Shown: piece after piece, positions 10,651 to 21,991 of the stretch
Layout: each line of letters starts with the position of its first letter
How positions within the stretch are numbered: position 1 is the stretch's first letter
NCBI RefSeq assembly: GCF_945859705.1
Contig: NC_079137.1
Coordinates: 55,274,552-55,338,551, forward strand
DNA: 64,000 nt
Direction of reading: 5' to 3'
Origin: Episyrphus balteatus
Taxonomy: Eukaryota > Arthropoda > Insecta > Diptera > Syrphidae
Program-made: the position numbers and the translations under genes
The notes under the pieces: model-generated
Told to the model about the DNA's origin: nothing
The model's database searches: none
What the model saw: the letters and a program-made list of their open reading frames with translations, nothing else

Positions 10651-13605
10651 TTTCTAAAAAAAAAACTGTTACAGGTTAAGTTCTTAATTAAGAATGTTTT
10701 TCACTATACTGCCCAAAAAGTTGTGAGTTGCCACAAGTTTTAAAAATGTTGCTTCTGTAATTTTTTACATTTCTTTCATTACAATTACATTACATTGATA
10801 TATCTCAAACTCTTATTTTTCTTTCCTTCAAAACAATGGAACCATTAAAAAAAAAACAAACAAATTTTACCACAATAAATCAATTATTTTCCAATAAAGA
10901 AAGCGAAAGGGCTATAACATGACATAACACATGTACCTAAGTCTTTAAAAAATCATTCAATAAACAAAAATAAAAAACAACTTCATAAATAAAAACGTCA
11001 TGTTACTTTTATGTTTTACAAAAAAAAAAATTTCACCCAATTTAAAAGCCAATAGAAGGAAATTCAAAACTTTTATAAATGATTAATCGCTTTCTGCACA
11101 AACAATGGATTTATACACTCTATATCGAATTGCTAATGAACCATGATGGCAAGTTGGTTGGTAAAGAATTGAAACTTTCTATTTCACCATTATTATTAGT
11201 TTATACATAAATTGAAACAAAATAAATTCCATTTCTTTCCTTTTTTTTATATAAACAAAACAAAAAATCAAAACAAAAAAAGCAATTAATCCTCATATGG
11301 ATAGTTTTCTAGTGTCACTCAAAAAAAGAAAAAAGAAAAACCTATTTATTTTATAATCTTAAAGGCCATTATGCGACGCGTTATACGACAACAATAGCCC
11401 GATTGCTCAATACAAACAATTTTTTTTGTTGTCAGTTTGAAGTCATTGCAACCATATTATGTTGAATGCCTCTTATGATGTAGCTACTACTATACTACGC
11501 GCTAACTTCCTACTTATGGTTGTGCTGCCTCTCTTGACTCTGAATGAAAACGAAATTGAAATTGAATTGACCAGCATCCAAGCATCCAGCAATTGCCACA
11601 ACACATACAGAAGCTTAAATACCACTTGCACTTAACCTACGTAAATTACGTAACAATCGTAATGCAACGCTATGCCTCGGAAATGGCTAAATAAAATATA
11701 TATTTCAACTTGGCGCATTTTATTAGAGGAGGTCTCTGAAGTTCCAGCTTTGGCTTTGGCTAAGCACATGAAAAAGGCCAAAACAACATAATCCGTATAC
11801 TCGTATAGATGCTATAGATGCCCCATCACCATCTCGCGTATCTATCTATCTTTCTATCTTGATGGGGCTGGGTATTACTTCATAAGGCAAGCTAGAGTGA
11901 CTCCGAGGTCCGAAGAGACTCCAAAGACTCTGTGTTTGTATGTTGCTTAATTAATAATCGCCTTAAAATGGATCCGATCATTGCAGCTAGAGGGATCTTA
12001 TATCTATGCTTTGCCATATGTGGGTCCCAACGGATGAGGTGAGTCTTGAGTCGTGAGTGTGTGTTGCTGTTGTGCGCACTCACTTTGTAGTCAATAATTC
12101 AATTTCTCGCTAATTCACGTGATCAGCCTTGAAATGTATGAGGTATTAGATGCCAAGAGCGCCTATCTTACTTTTTTCCTTTTTCCGATCTCTCGAAAAT
12201 GAAGACTCGACGGACGCACTAGCTACTTCTTTGGGTTGTGTTTCGACCAAAGCCATCAGAGTTCCAAACTTGAACCTGAATCTGCGAATCTGGACCTAGA
12301 GTAGCATCTCAATTGTGCAAATGTACGAGTATGTTAGGCAGTTTATTCTTGTGGCAACTGCATCATGCCAACCAGTTGTGATACCGGCCGACGGGTTTAA
12401 GCCTGGGAGGCTTCATATAGCTTACGTATAGTTGATGGTAGAGATCTGGTCTGGTCTGGTCACTCGTTCAGTTTTGGTTCAGTTTGCGCCAAGTTCGGTT
12501 GCAAACGCAAGAAGAAGGTTTATATTTATGAGGAGAAGCAGTCTCTGATTTCAGCTCAAGACTAGAGAAATGGTAATGAGGAAATAACATGCTCTGTAAC
12601 GAGCTGTAATAGTTGTAAATTCGCGTTTTCATTCGTCTTATTTTTGTGTGTCTTTTTTTCTTGTTGTTGTTGTTTTTTTTAGATTATTTGCCAAACAAGA
12701 GACGACACGGACTTGTGGTTGCGACAACCCAACCAGTGTAGACAGAAAGACGAAATTATGTGAGCATACATTTATGTGGTAAGATGGATGACATTTGGGC
12801 GTAGGAGCTGTTCCTCCTTCTAAACGACCCAACCATCCTCTGTATATACATTAGATGAAAAGTGGTATCTAACAAGTTAAAGACACAAATTCGTAGCGGT
12901 GGTTTATTATAACTAGAAAATGCAGAGTATACGTATGCTTATAGCCACATTGAGAGCACAATATGGGGACTTGAATTCCGGGTAAAAAAAACTTGTTTGC
13001 AATGGTTTTTTAATGTTTGTTTTTTTTTTTTTTGTGCAGTTTTGATATCAACAAGAGAGGTAAAATATATGCTTTGGCAAGATCAATTAGAAGAGAACAC
13101 GCAAACGTAGTATACTACTTTTAGAAAATTGATTAAGGCTATTTGTTTTGATGACATTCTAATTAGAGCTTTTAGTTGATTGTTGAAATATTATCATAGA
13201 ATGATGGATGGGTTTTTGACTTTCAGTACAGAAGAGGCTCTGTGGGTTATGAAAGAGGGGACTAGGCAAGAATAATTCATCACTTCCTATCTCTATTTCT
13301 TTCATATACTCATACAATGAATGTATGGAAATTCTGTTATTCTTAAGATATTTTGAATAAAAAGTTAAGTTTTTAAAAGAATTTTTTTTCTAATTTTTTA
13401 AAACAATCAGTTCAAACTAGATGAAACGAAAATATTTGATAGTTTTAAGCCTGGTTTAAATGGTTTGGAAAGTGCTGAATTCACTCATCTAGATATGAAA
13501 TATATTATTTTACAAATAAAATGAAACAAGTTTTGTAAATCAAATTCACCCTTTTGGAAAACAAGTTCACCGTTTGAAAACTAATAGCTTAATCTTTTCA
13601 ATTGC
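10651..13605. other. Non-coding stretch with a GC-richer, unique-looking core
   Basis: From about 11380 to 12900 the base composition is clearly less AT-rich than the surroundings and has few homopolymers. It looks like unique non-coding DNA, perhaps a regulatory region or a 5' untranslated exon with its promoter. A (TATC)n-like tract lies near 11840-11860. No open frame with protein-like composition was found. The rest (10651-11380 and 12900-13605) is ordinary AT-rich DNA. Confidence 0.35.
12465..12501 (+). promoter_or_regulatory. Candidate Inr + DPE core promoter
   Basis: The initiator TCAGTT has its A at 12470. Counting that A as +1, bases +28 to +32 (12497-12501) read GGTTG, which fits the Drosophila downstream promoter element RGWYV at the required distance. 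A second TCAGTT follows 11 bp downstream. The site lies in the GC-richer island at 11.4-12.9 kb. Inr and DPE matches are short and can arise by chance, so this is a lead only. I could not connect it to a coding exon. Confidence 0.3.
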
Positions 13606-13700
13606 ATTATCCCTTGTCGCAATGGATAGTAAGATAGGCTACTACGCCAAAGATATGGTTTCGAATCCTGACCTGAAATCCAGTGGTACTGGCTCTTGCT
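13606..13700 (+). mobile_element. Possible tRNA-derived SINE fragment
   Basis: The segment has a tRNA-like run with a B-box-like GGTTTCGAATCC (13657-13668; the consensus GGTTCGANNCC with one extra or changed base) and, about 35 bp before it, a weak A-box-like region around 'tggatagtaagataggc'. Such halves are typical of Pol III promoters in tRNA-derived SINEs. No poly-A tail or second copy was found in the window, and folding into a cloverleaf is not convincing, so a true tRNA gene is unlikely. Confidence 0.3.
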
Positions 13701-16700
13701 AGAAATTACCAAAGTTTTCACATTTGAAAATGTGTACAGCATTTTACAAGTTATAAATATCTTTATGATCTTATAGGGAATAAAAGAAAATTAATCGAAG
13801 CTGTGACTTAAGTTTATCTTGCAGGTTCTACCGAAAATATATCCATAAAGCTAGTGGGAAGTTGTTAAAGTAGTTTTTTTTTTTTTTTTAATTCCAGCTT
13901 CGTCTAAAAATTTCTACACACTCACCAACTTCTTGAAACGAAGGGAGCTATTAACGAAGTTTAAGCCTCTATGATAAAATTGTTTTTTTTTCTTAAAAAG
14001 TTTTATAAAGCCGTAGTGTGACAGTTGTATTTGTTGGAATTTTCAAGTTTTTGTTTATGAAAAAAAAAAAAACGCAAAAAGATGACATACTTATACTGCT
14101 CATTTACTACTGCACACATGCCAATGCCAATAATGACTTTTATTTAAATAAAGTAGTGTTGTTTTTAACAGTTGTTTTTAACAATGTTGGACAATGTAGG
14201 TAGGTACAGAAAGTATTAAAATAAATTACCAACAGCAGAGATGAAGACGTGTAACAAAGCTACAATATGCGAAAAGATCTGCTGAAGCATACAAACTCTA
14301 TAAATATCATCTCTCAAAAAATAGAACACGACCGGACCAATTGGTACTGTCATGCTGAAAGGAAAAACCCTGCCCTTAGAAACCTGTCGAAAAAGCAATA
14401 TCAAATAATCACGAAGTTAAAAAAAAAAAAGTTCAAAGCTAAAGCAAAATTACCAGCAGTTGGCTTTAGATATGGAACGATAAAAATCAAGTAGACTCGT
14501 TATAGTCTGTTTTCTATTTTAACGATTAAAGAACTTCATTGGTTACGATACGCCTCTGCGCAAAGGCAACTATTTTATAAGAAAGCAAAATTACATTCAC
14601 TCTGGTAAAATTTGTATCTTGTCTCCTCATAGTTCAAAAACATTATTCCTTTTTGTCATATTTTATGTTAACCAACATGTAGAAAAACAAAATTTAAAAA
14701 TTGTGAAAAATTTTAAACTTGTGACAAATTCCATTTAAAGTTGCATAGATTAGATACTATATCGATTTTATTAATCAAATTCAAACTCATGGGTACCCTG
14801 AATTTATAGCTTATTTTTATTTCGACAATATGGTTGCAAACCATAATAAAATATAGCTTGGAACACTTGATGTGTCGGTATGTGGAGGGTTCATGTTTAA
14901 TTAAATTAAAGTTCGAAACTCAGCCCTTTCGTTTTTTTTTTTTTTGTTGCCAATCAAATATGTACAAAAATGTTAAAATTAGTTGGTTTTATTTGGTTAT
15001 TTCTGAAATTAAATTTTCAAAAAAATAATTTTTGGATTTAAAAAAAAAATTTTGAAAATTTTTTTTTGAAAAATCAAATTTTCGAAAACGAGACATTGAA
15101 TTTATTTGAAATTTACTGTAGATGTTGATTAGTGATTTCGACAAAATGGTATACGGATTTTATTTTAAAACTTTTTTTCCAAAAAATAATTTATAAAAAA
15201 TTAGTTTTTTAAAAAAACGGCTCTAACGAATTTGAAATTTTTTTTTCTAAAAATGCATATAATTTTGATTGCAATTTGATTTCAGATTTTATTTTATTTT
15301 TTTTTTTAAACTTTTACTATTCAAGAATTTTGATTTTACGACCATGCTAGCTTTCTCCATTTAACATAAAGAATTTCATCAAGAAAATAAAAAAAAATCA
15401 TAGAAAATGTTTTTAAATTAAATAGAAGAATTTGGAATTTATACTGAAACACCGTCAGAAAAATATGCTATTGTTGCCAGAATATTTTATACCACAAGAG
15501 CTAATTTTGAGAAATCCTGAGCCAAAATACTCGCTTTCAAAAACGGTTCATAAACAAAAGAAAACAATTATTTTGTAGGATTTTTTATAATTTTGTTTTA
15601 AATAATTTAAACTTAAATAAAAGTGGTCAAATCTATTGTAATTTTTTTTTGGCTGATTACTTAATGTGTTTTGGGTGCCAAACACGAATTTGAATTTTTC
15701 CAATAAAATTTCTCGGAACAATCATGAGAAATTACTTAAAAAGTCTTGATATTGGTTAACAACTTGGTTTTTTTTACAAAAGATATTTTATATCTTAATA
15801 GTAAGCCTTTGAAAAATCCATACAAATGTTCATTTCTTGAAAAACCACCAACTTTTTTTCAGAGATTTTTTTTATTTCACCCTAAAGTTAGTGATTCGGG
15901 ATATAGAAAAAGGTCTTTTTATAGTTTTTTTTAGCAAAAAGCATTAGTCGTGCACAAAATGGGTAAGACATACAATTTTGGCAACTTTATTTTTGAAAAA
16001 AAAAAGATAACTTTTCAAGTAATAATTTTGTTGGACAAAATTGGGCTTGGGATCAGAATAGAAACAAAATATAGTATATTTAACCTAAAATTTAAAATCT
16101 TAAGTGCCAAGTTTTTATGAATTGGGCCAACATTTTAAGGATTGTGTGATAAGTTAAAAAAAAACTTCCTATACCCATGAAATTCATTTAATGTATTCCA
16201 TTTGGAATGAAAACCAAGCGTCAAAAGTTGTCATTTGAAAATCTAAGGCGAAAGCATTTTCTTTCGTGGAACACACTTTTCCTAAATTGCATGTTGAGCT
16301 CGAACCACAAGCAACTATGAACACTATCCATTTCGTTTTCTTTGAAGAATATATTTGTATAAGAAATGAAACTACTTCTACTACAATCCAACAAGGAAGA
16401 CAGCACTGCTTCTTTATCCTTTAACTTTGTACCTTATGAATAATTCTTAATGCCCTAGACAAATAGAGTGCCTATATCGTGCCCCATTTTACCCACCATC
16501 ATATCTTTTACCATGATTAGAATGTGACCTAATTCATTTCAAGAGTGTGTAGAAGAGTGTAGGTTGTGTAGTAGTAGCTTAGGTACTATATGGAAAATGG
16601 AAACGAAGCCCTCATTAAAAATCACCTATATGCACTTTTAAAGGCATCCCGCATCCATGATTATTTTTGCAGCAGAGTCATAGTGCATGTAGGGTTTTTT

Positions 16701-18225
16701 TTCTTATTTCTCCTATTTTCCAATTCGAATTTAATCATTTTTACCATCTTTGGTCTGAGATTATTCTCGATATCCCCCTTAAGGAAGTTACATAAATTGC
16801 ATAGTATAGAATTTTTCCTTCAAACTTTTTGGTATGCTACAATTTTTTATACCGTTTGAATTTTCAGTTTTGGGTAAAAAAGAATATAGTTCTTTACCTT
16901 TTTCAGTACATCGATCCACAAACTAACAAAAGAAATCTATGCACCTATGAAAAAGGTATGTTATCAAAAAAAAAAACCTAAAAAAAAGAAGGAAAAATAA
17001 ATATGAAAAAAGGTACCTTTGTTGGGAGTTGGGAAAAACCACGACGACTTCGTCATCATCATCATCGTCGTTTGTTGTCGTCTTCGTCGTTGTCGTCGTC
17101 CTATACCCTTTTGCTTACTATGAAGGTTGTATAGAAATATTTTTGATCACCTTGTTATGGTCACGCTTCGTGTATTCCTCGCATGAAAGATGAAACCCTG
17201 AAGCGTGCCCAATTAGGTTAAGTTCTCCTGTATCATTTCGCATTCTGTTCGTTGTCTTCTTTTATATATTTTTACCTTTTTCTCCAGCAAAAAGCGAATG
17301 AAGCTACCAATTATTATGTGGAGGCAAAAAAAAAACCACAAGCTAACAATTGTGTGGATTCGATTCAAAAAGCCTCCCATGACTGCAATAGATACCTTTA
17401 CACAGTCTTTTGCCATTCTTCTTGCCTGCTGTTTATATGTTAGATATACTTTAACTAACACGTGTATTTTCCCTCTGTGCAAGAGTTCCAACTCAGTCAG
17501 GTTCAAACCATTCATCAGTTCTTTTTTGTTTTCTATCCAAATGTCTAGCCTGAGTGAAGTTATGTTGTGTTGTGTTTTCACCCATCATCATCATCATGGG
17601 TGAAAACAGTTAAATTGGCGACTTTTTCTGTGTGTGAAAAGAAAAATACACAAAAAAAAAAACAGAAATAATAAATAATTTTCTTAATAAAGTTAAATTT
17701 ATAAAAACGTTGATGATAGATTGTGGCACACGGAAGTGGAATAAAAACGCAACGACCTTGTTGAGAAGAATTAAATATTAATAAATAAAAACATTTTGAC
17801 AGCTGTGTTTAAAATTATGTCTTCCGTATTCATGTTCTATACGAAAAATTATGCTCTTTGGCATGAATGTTTATGCATGTATAGGCCATAAAGATATAAT
17901 AAACAAATTAGAAAAAAATATCAAATATGAAATTCGTGTCCGGAGAATTAATCCGAAATTGAATAGAAGTCTTTTCTTAATTAAAAGAACTTCGCTTCAG
18001 TTCTTAAAGGAAATTGAAAGTTCGTTTTAAATCCATTTTTTGGCCATATTTTGTCACCAAGTCAATAAACCCTCCATATGTACATAAAGTTACATGCTTT
18101 ATTTAGGACTTTCCACTATATTGCTTTATCATATTAGAATATGTTTTTTTACCAAAGACAATAGCTTGGAGACATCATTCATTTCCAATAATTTTCTTGA
18201 TATTAGAAAACATAAAAATTGAGGT
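13701..18225. other. AT-rich non-coding stretch
   Basis: No gene is supported. Around 17041-17101 there is a simple trinucleotide tract of CGT/GAC/ATC units. Around 15.0-15.3 kb the sequence is homopolymer-rich and may be a decayed member of the mini-me-like repeats seen at 19.8, 28.7 and 55.3 kb. A pair of opposed 100-120 codon open frames at 17213-17603 overlap each other and show no recognisable domain, so I treat them as chance. Confidence 0.35.
17573..17608. repeat. Perfect 13-bp hairpin with CAT-repeat loop
   Basis: TGTTTTCACCCAT (17573-17585) is followed, after 10 bp of CATCATCATC, by its exact reverse complement ATGGGTGAAAACA (17596-17608). The stem is perfect and the loop is microsatellite. 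It may be a chance product of repeat expansion inside a palindrome. Confidence 0.6.
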
Positions 18226-18229
18226 CTTT

Positions 18230-18765
18230 TTGGGGTTGGTTTCGATATCCCGTCTTTTTATATTCCCGTTTTTTAAATCCCGCTTTTAAAATACCGTTTT
18301 TCATAATCCCGCTTTTTATAATCCCGTTTCTTATAATCGCACGATTTTTTAAAATAAAACAACTAAGTTTTGATTGCAAAATTGGGATAGTGAAAAATTA
18401 AAACAAATTAAAAATGAGAGATTTTTCAAAACGCATTTAGCTAATTATAAGCTTTAACAAAAAAATATGACATATAAAAAAAGTAAACAATGTAATATTA
18501 AAAAGAAATCAATTAACAAACTAATATTTACTAATATTTTACTTTTTTAGTTTTACTAATTTTTTGTCTATTTCTTATGATTTTTGTTATTTATGCATTA
18601 AGCATGTAAAAAACGGAATTTTTGGGATTTGACGGGATTTTAAAATGCGGGATTTCAGAAGACGGGATTTAAAAAATCGGTATTTTAGTAGACGGGATTT
18701 TGAAACTTTTTTTTCGGGATTTTCGAAAAACGGGATTTTAAAAAGCGGGGTTCCGATAGGCTCCC
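18230..18765. mobile_element. Hairpin-type element with converging ATCCCG motif arrays
   Basis: The left end (18241-18350) carries about seven spaced copies of an (A/T)TCCCG motif, roughly every 14-16 bp. The right end (18610-18765) carries a similar array on the opposite strand, reading CGGGATTT. The middle of about 260 bp is plain AT-rich DNA without an open frame. Two opposed motif arrays would let single strands fold into a long imperfect hairpin. This looks like a foldback/MITE-type non-autonomous element. Exact ends and a target duplication could not be fixed. Confidence 0.55.
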
Positions 18766-18839
18766 GTCTTTTTGACTATGCGATAGGATCCTGAATTAAG
18801 CTACTTATTTTTAAGGTGAAGAAGAGTGTAAATTTAGTT

Positions 18840-19770
18840 CCGATTATTTTTTTTTTTTTTTTTTTGTAAGCTAGTAAATATCATGCTTCAAAACTAAAAC
18901 TAAATGCATGTACAGTCTTAACTAATCACAAAAATTACTCCTCTTTAATTTCGTGGTACCTCGTTTAATCCTCACCAAGCTTAAAAGACTATAACGGTTA
19001 TGGCTTTGTGAAATAATGTCGGAGTGATATTATTTTGTGTCAACACATCATTAGCCATTAAAATAATAAAAAAAAAATGTTTCAAAATAATTTGAATGGT
19101 GGGATATTCTTTATGGTGCAAAAAATAACTATAACTATAACATGTGAAAGAAATATACAAAAATAAGACACGGCACCGCATGAAGGAGCTAGGCTTACTG
19201 ATATCAATTGAAAATAAAAAAAAAATTGTTTTGCAAATAAGAAAAAATTGCAGTAAAAAAAATTATTATTGCAACTGAAAAATATTTGCATTGAAAAAAC
19301 AATTTATTGCAAACAAAAATATTTTGCATTAAAAAAATTATTGCAAATGAAAAATTTTCTACATGCAAAAAAAAATTCAATGCAAACTGTGTGCATTAAT
19401 TTTTTTTTTTAAATTCGTCTTACAATTTTGGCTTTTTTACCATGCATTAGCTATTTCAACTAAAATAAATTGAACCTTATGTATGGTCAAATAGCCAAAG
19501 TTGTTAGAAATTTTTAACTGAAAGCAAATGTATTAAAAAAAATGATTTTTTACAACTCTGTGCACAAGAAATTTATTTTCTAAAATGGAATGGACCTAAA
19601 ATGTATCGCTGAGTGCAAACGGCTAAAAATTGGTGCACTTTTTCCATGACAATGATACTCTTGAAGACTTTGTCAATTATTCCTCGAATGATTAATAAGA
19701 AAAATGAAAATAAATAAAATGCACGTACTTGCTTTTGCAGTAGATTTTAAGAGCTGCCTCTATATAAATT
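18840..19770. other. AT-rich DNA with an array of TTGCAAA/TTGCATT motifs
   Basis: Between about 19225 and 19405 the octamer-like words TTGCAAA and TGCATT and their complements recur around ten times, separated by A/T runs of about 10-15 bp. The open frames here are low-complexity and not credible genes. The array could be part of an unrecognised hairpin element or just drifted simple sequence. Confidence 0.4.
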
Positions 19771-19960
19771 TTAAAAGAAATTTCGTTTTGATGTTGGGGA
19801 AGAGCCGAAATTTAGGGCAACATTTTTTAAATGAAAAAAAAAAAAATATTTGAATATTTTGGAAAAAATAAAAATGCAGTTTTACTGCAATCGTTTTGAA
19901 TATTACGTCTGCAAAGTTTAATCAAAATCGTTAAAGCCGTCTTCGAGTTATTTGGTAAAA
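19770..19960 (+). repeat. Dispersed repeat family B (mini-me-like block)
   Basis: The block including 'ttactgcaatcgttttgaat' and 'tctgcaaagtttaatcaaaa' also occurs inverted at about 28690-28870, and its 'atcaaaatcgttagagc' core again near 55325-55350. Copies share an 'aagagccga' landmark about 110 bp upstream. It has no coding capacity. The link to the 55-kb element with its GACA tract suggests a mini-me/DINE-1 type non-autonomous Helitron (Helentron), but that is inference. Confidence 0.5.
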
Positions 19961-20110
19961 ATTGAAAAATTTGTATGGGAGGTATACTTACTAAGTGAGT
20001 TATAAAAAAAAAACAACTTTCAGAATTATATAAAAATCATCCATTTTGGCACATTTATGACTTTTTGTTGTATAATAATGAAAAATTTTCTTCTTTCATT
20101 TAAATAAAAT

Positions 20111-21991
20111 AGCCCAGTAATTTTAGACATTTTTTAACCCAATCTGCGGAAAAATTCCTACTGGGCTCGATTTTGGTATAGACCTTCGTTACGGCGTTGT
20201 TATGAAGATGTGAAAAATCGACATTGATATCGTGTCCGCGTTAAGAGTTATAGGGGTCAAAAGGTCACAAAAACTGGTTTTTCACGATTTTCAGCAAAAC
20301 GGTAAGTCTTATCAAAAAATTTTCAATGCAAGAATTGTAGACCAGATTATTATATATAAAAAGTGTCATGACACTTTTTTTCCTAAGACCCACCGTTTCT
20401 TAGGTATAACGATTCAAAAAGTTGAAGTTTAGTTGTAATCGTCATAATCCTATTCCTGAAAAAAAAACTCCTAACTGAAAAGTTCCTGAAATTTCATTAT
20501 TTTTTTAGCTTGAATTTCGTTCCTCAACTGTTAAGAATATGGGGAAACCAAAAAAAAAATGGAAATTTTCGCCATTTTTCCGATTGGGGCCCTTCTCCCG
20601 AAACCATTTCCCTGGGAATTTTTGTTTAGAATATGTCTAAAAATACACAGGGTGTGCAATAGAGAATGGACAACCCTAAAACGGCTTATAGCTACACTTA
20701 TGATTGTTCTAAAAACAGATAGAAAAAAGTTCTATCGCAACCAGTTCATAAAATATGGACTTTTTTTCGTTCAGTGTATTTTAAATTTTATCATCTTATG
20801 TTTTCGTTCACTACAACCACGAATGAATGAATTTTATTTATTTCTTTTTTTTATAATTTTCTACAATAATTGGATGAGTACATAAACACTTTAAAAATTT
20901 CATAGCTATTGCACATTTTCGTAAAAAAAATTTTGAAATCTGTTTTTTGATGCAAAATGTAAAAAAAGTATTTTATGAAAAATTTTAAACACCTGTGGTA
21001 TTAAATAAATCTATAGAAACCTAGGTGGCCAACTTTCTTAAAAATATTCTCCTTATACCAGAATATTTTTAAGAAAGTTGGCCACCTAGGTTTCTATAGA
21101 TTTATTTTATACCACAGGTGTTTAAAATTTTTCATAAAATACTTTTTTTACATTTTGCATCAAAAAACAGATTTCAAAATTTTTTTTACGAAAATGTGCA
21201 ATAGCTATGAAATTTTTAAAGTGTTTATGTACTCATCCAATTATTGTAGAAAATTATAAAAAAAAGAAATAAATAAAATTCATTCATTCGTGGTTGTAGT
21301 GAACGAAAACATAAGATGATAAAATTTAAAATACACTGAACGAAAAAAAGTCCATATTTTATGAACTGGTTGCGATAGAACTTTTTTCTATCTGTTTTTA
21401 GAACAATCATAAGTGTAGCTATAAGCCGTTTTAGGGTTGTCCATTCTCTATTGCACACCCTGTATATTTTTAGACATATTCTAAACAAAAATTCCCAGGG
21501 AAATGGTTTCGGGAGAAGGGCCCCAATCGGAAAAATGGCGAAAATTTCCATTTTTTTTTTTTGGTTTCCCCATATTCTTAACAGTTGAGGAACGAAATTC
21601 AAGCTAAAAAAATAATGAAATTTCAGGAACTTTTCAGTTAGGAGTTTTTTTTTCAGGAATAGGATTATGACGATTACAACTAAACTTCAACTTTTTGAAT
21701 CGTTATACCTAAGAAACGGTGGGTCTTAGGAAAAAAAGTGTCATGACACTTTTTATATATAATAATCTGGTCTACAATTCTTGCATTGAAAATTTTTTGA
21801 TAAGACTTACCGTTTTGCTGAAAATCGTGAAAAACCAGTTTTTGTGACCTTTTGACCCCTATAACTCTTAACGCGGACACGATATCAATGTCGATTTTTC
21901 ACATCTTCATAACAACGCCGTAACGAAGGTCTATACCAAAATCGAGCCCAGTAGGAATTTTTCCGCAGATAAAACCTAAAATTACTGGACT
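20111..21991. repeat. Near-perfect 1.9-kb palindrome, 11-bp spacer
   Basis: The left arm (20111-21049) and right arm (21061-21991) are reverse complements over more than 900 bp, with only an occasional base difference seen by eye (for example one inside each copy of the 'acagggtgtgcaatagagaa' region) plus a short indel near the outer ends. The spacer is tccttatacca. Open frames of 66 and about 108 codons occur identically in each arm simply because the arms match; they resemble nothing I know. The structure could be a foldback transposon, two head-to-head copies of an element, a recent inverted duplication, or an assembly or library fold-back artefact. Confidence 0.85.

Noticed and set aside
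13606..13700. A functional tRNA gene
   Set aside because: Only the B-box-like region is good; the acceptor and anticodon stems do not form convincingly.
17213..17603. Overlapping opposed open frames of about 100-122 codons
   Set aside because: They overlap on opposite strands, contain lysine and phenylalanine runs, and lack splice or start context.
20559..21602. Paired 108/125-codon open frames
   Set aside because: They are the same sequence read from the two arms of the palindrome. Matching is explained by the arms, not by coding constraint, and no domain is visible.
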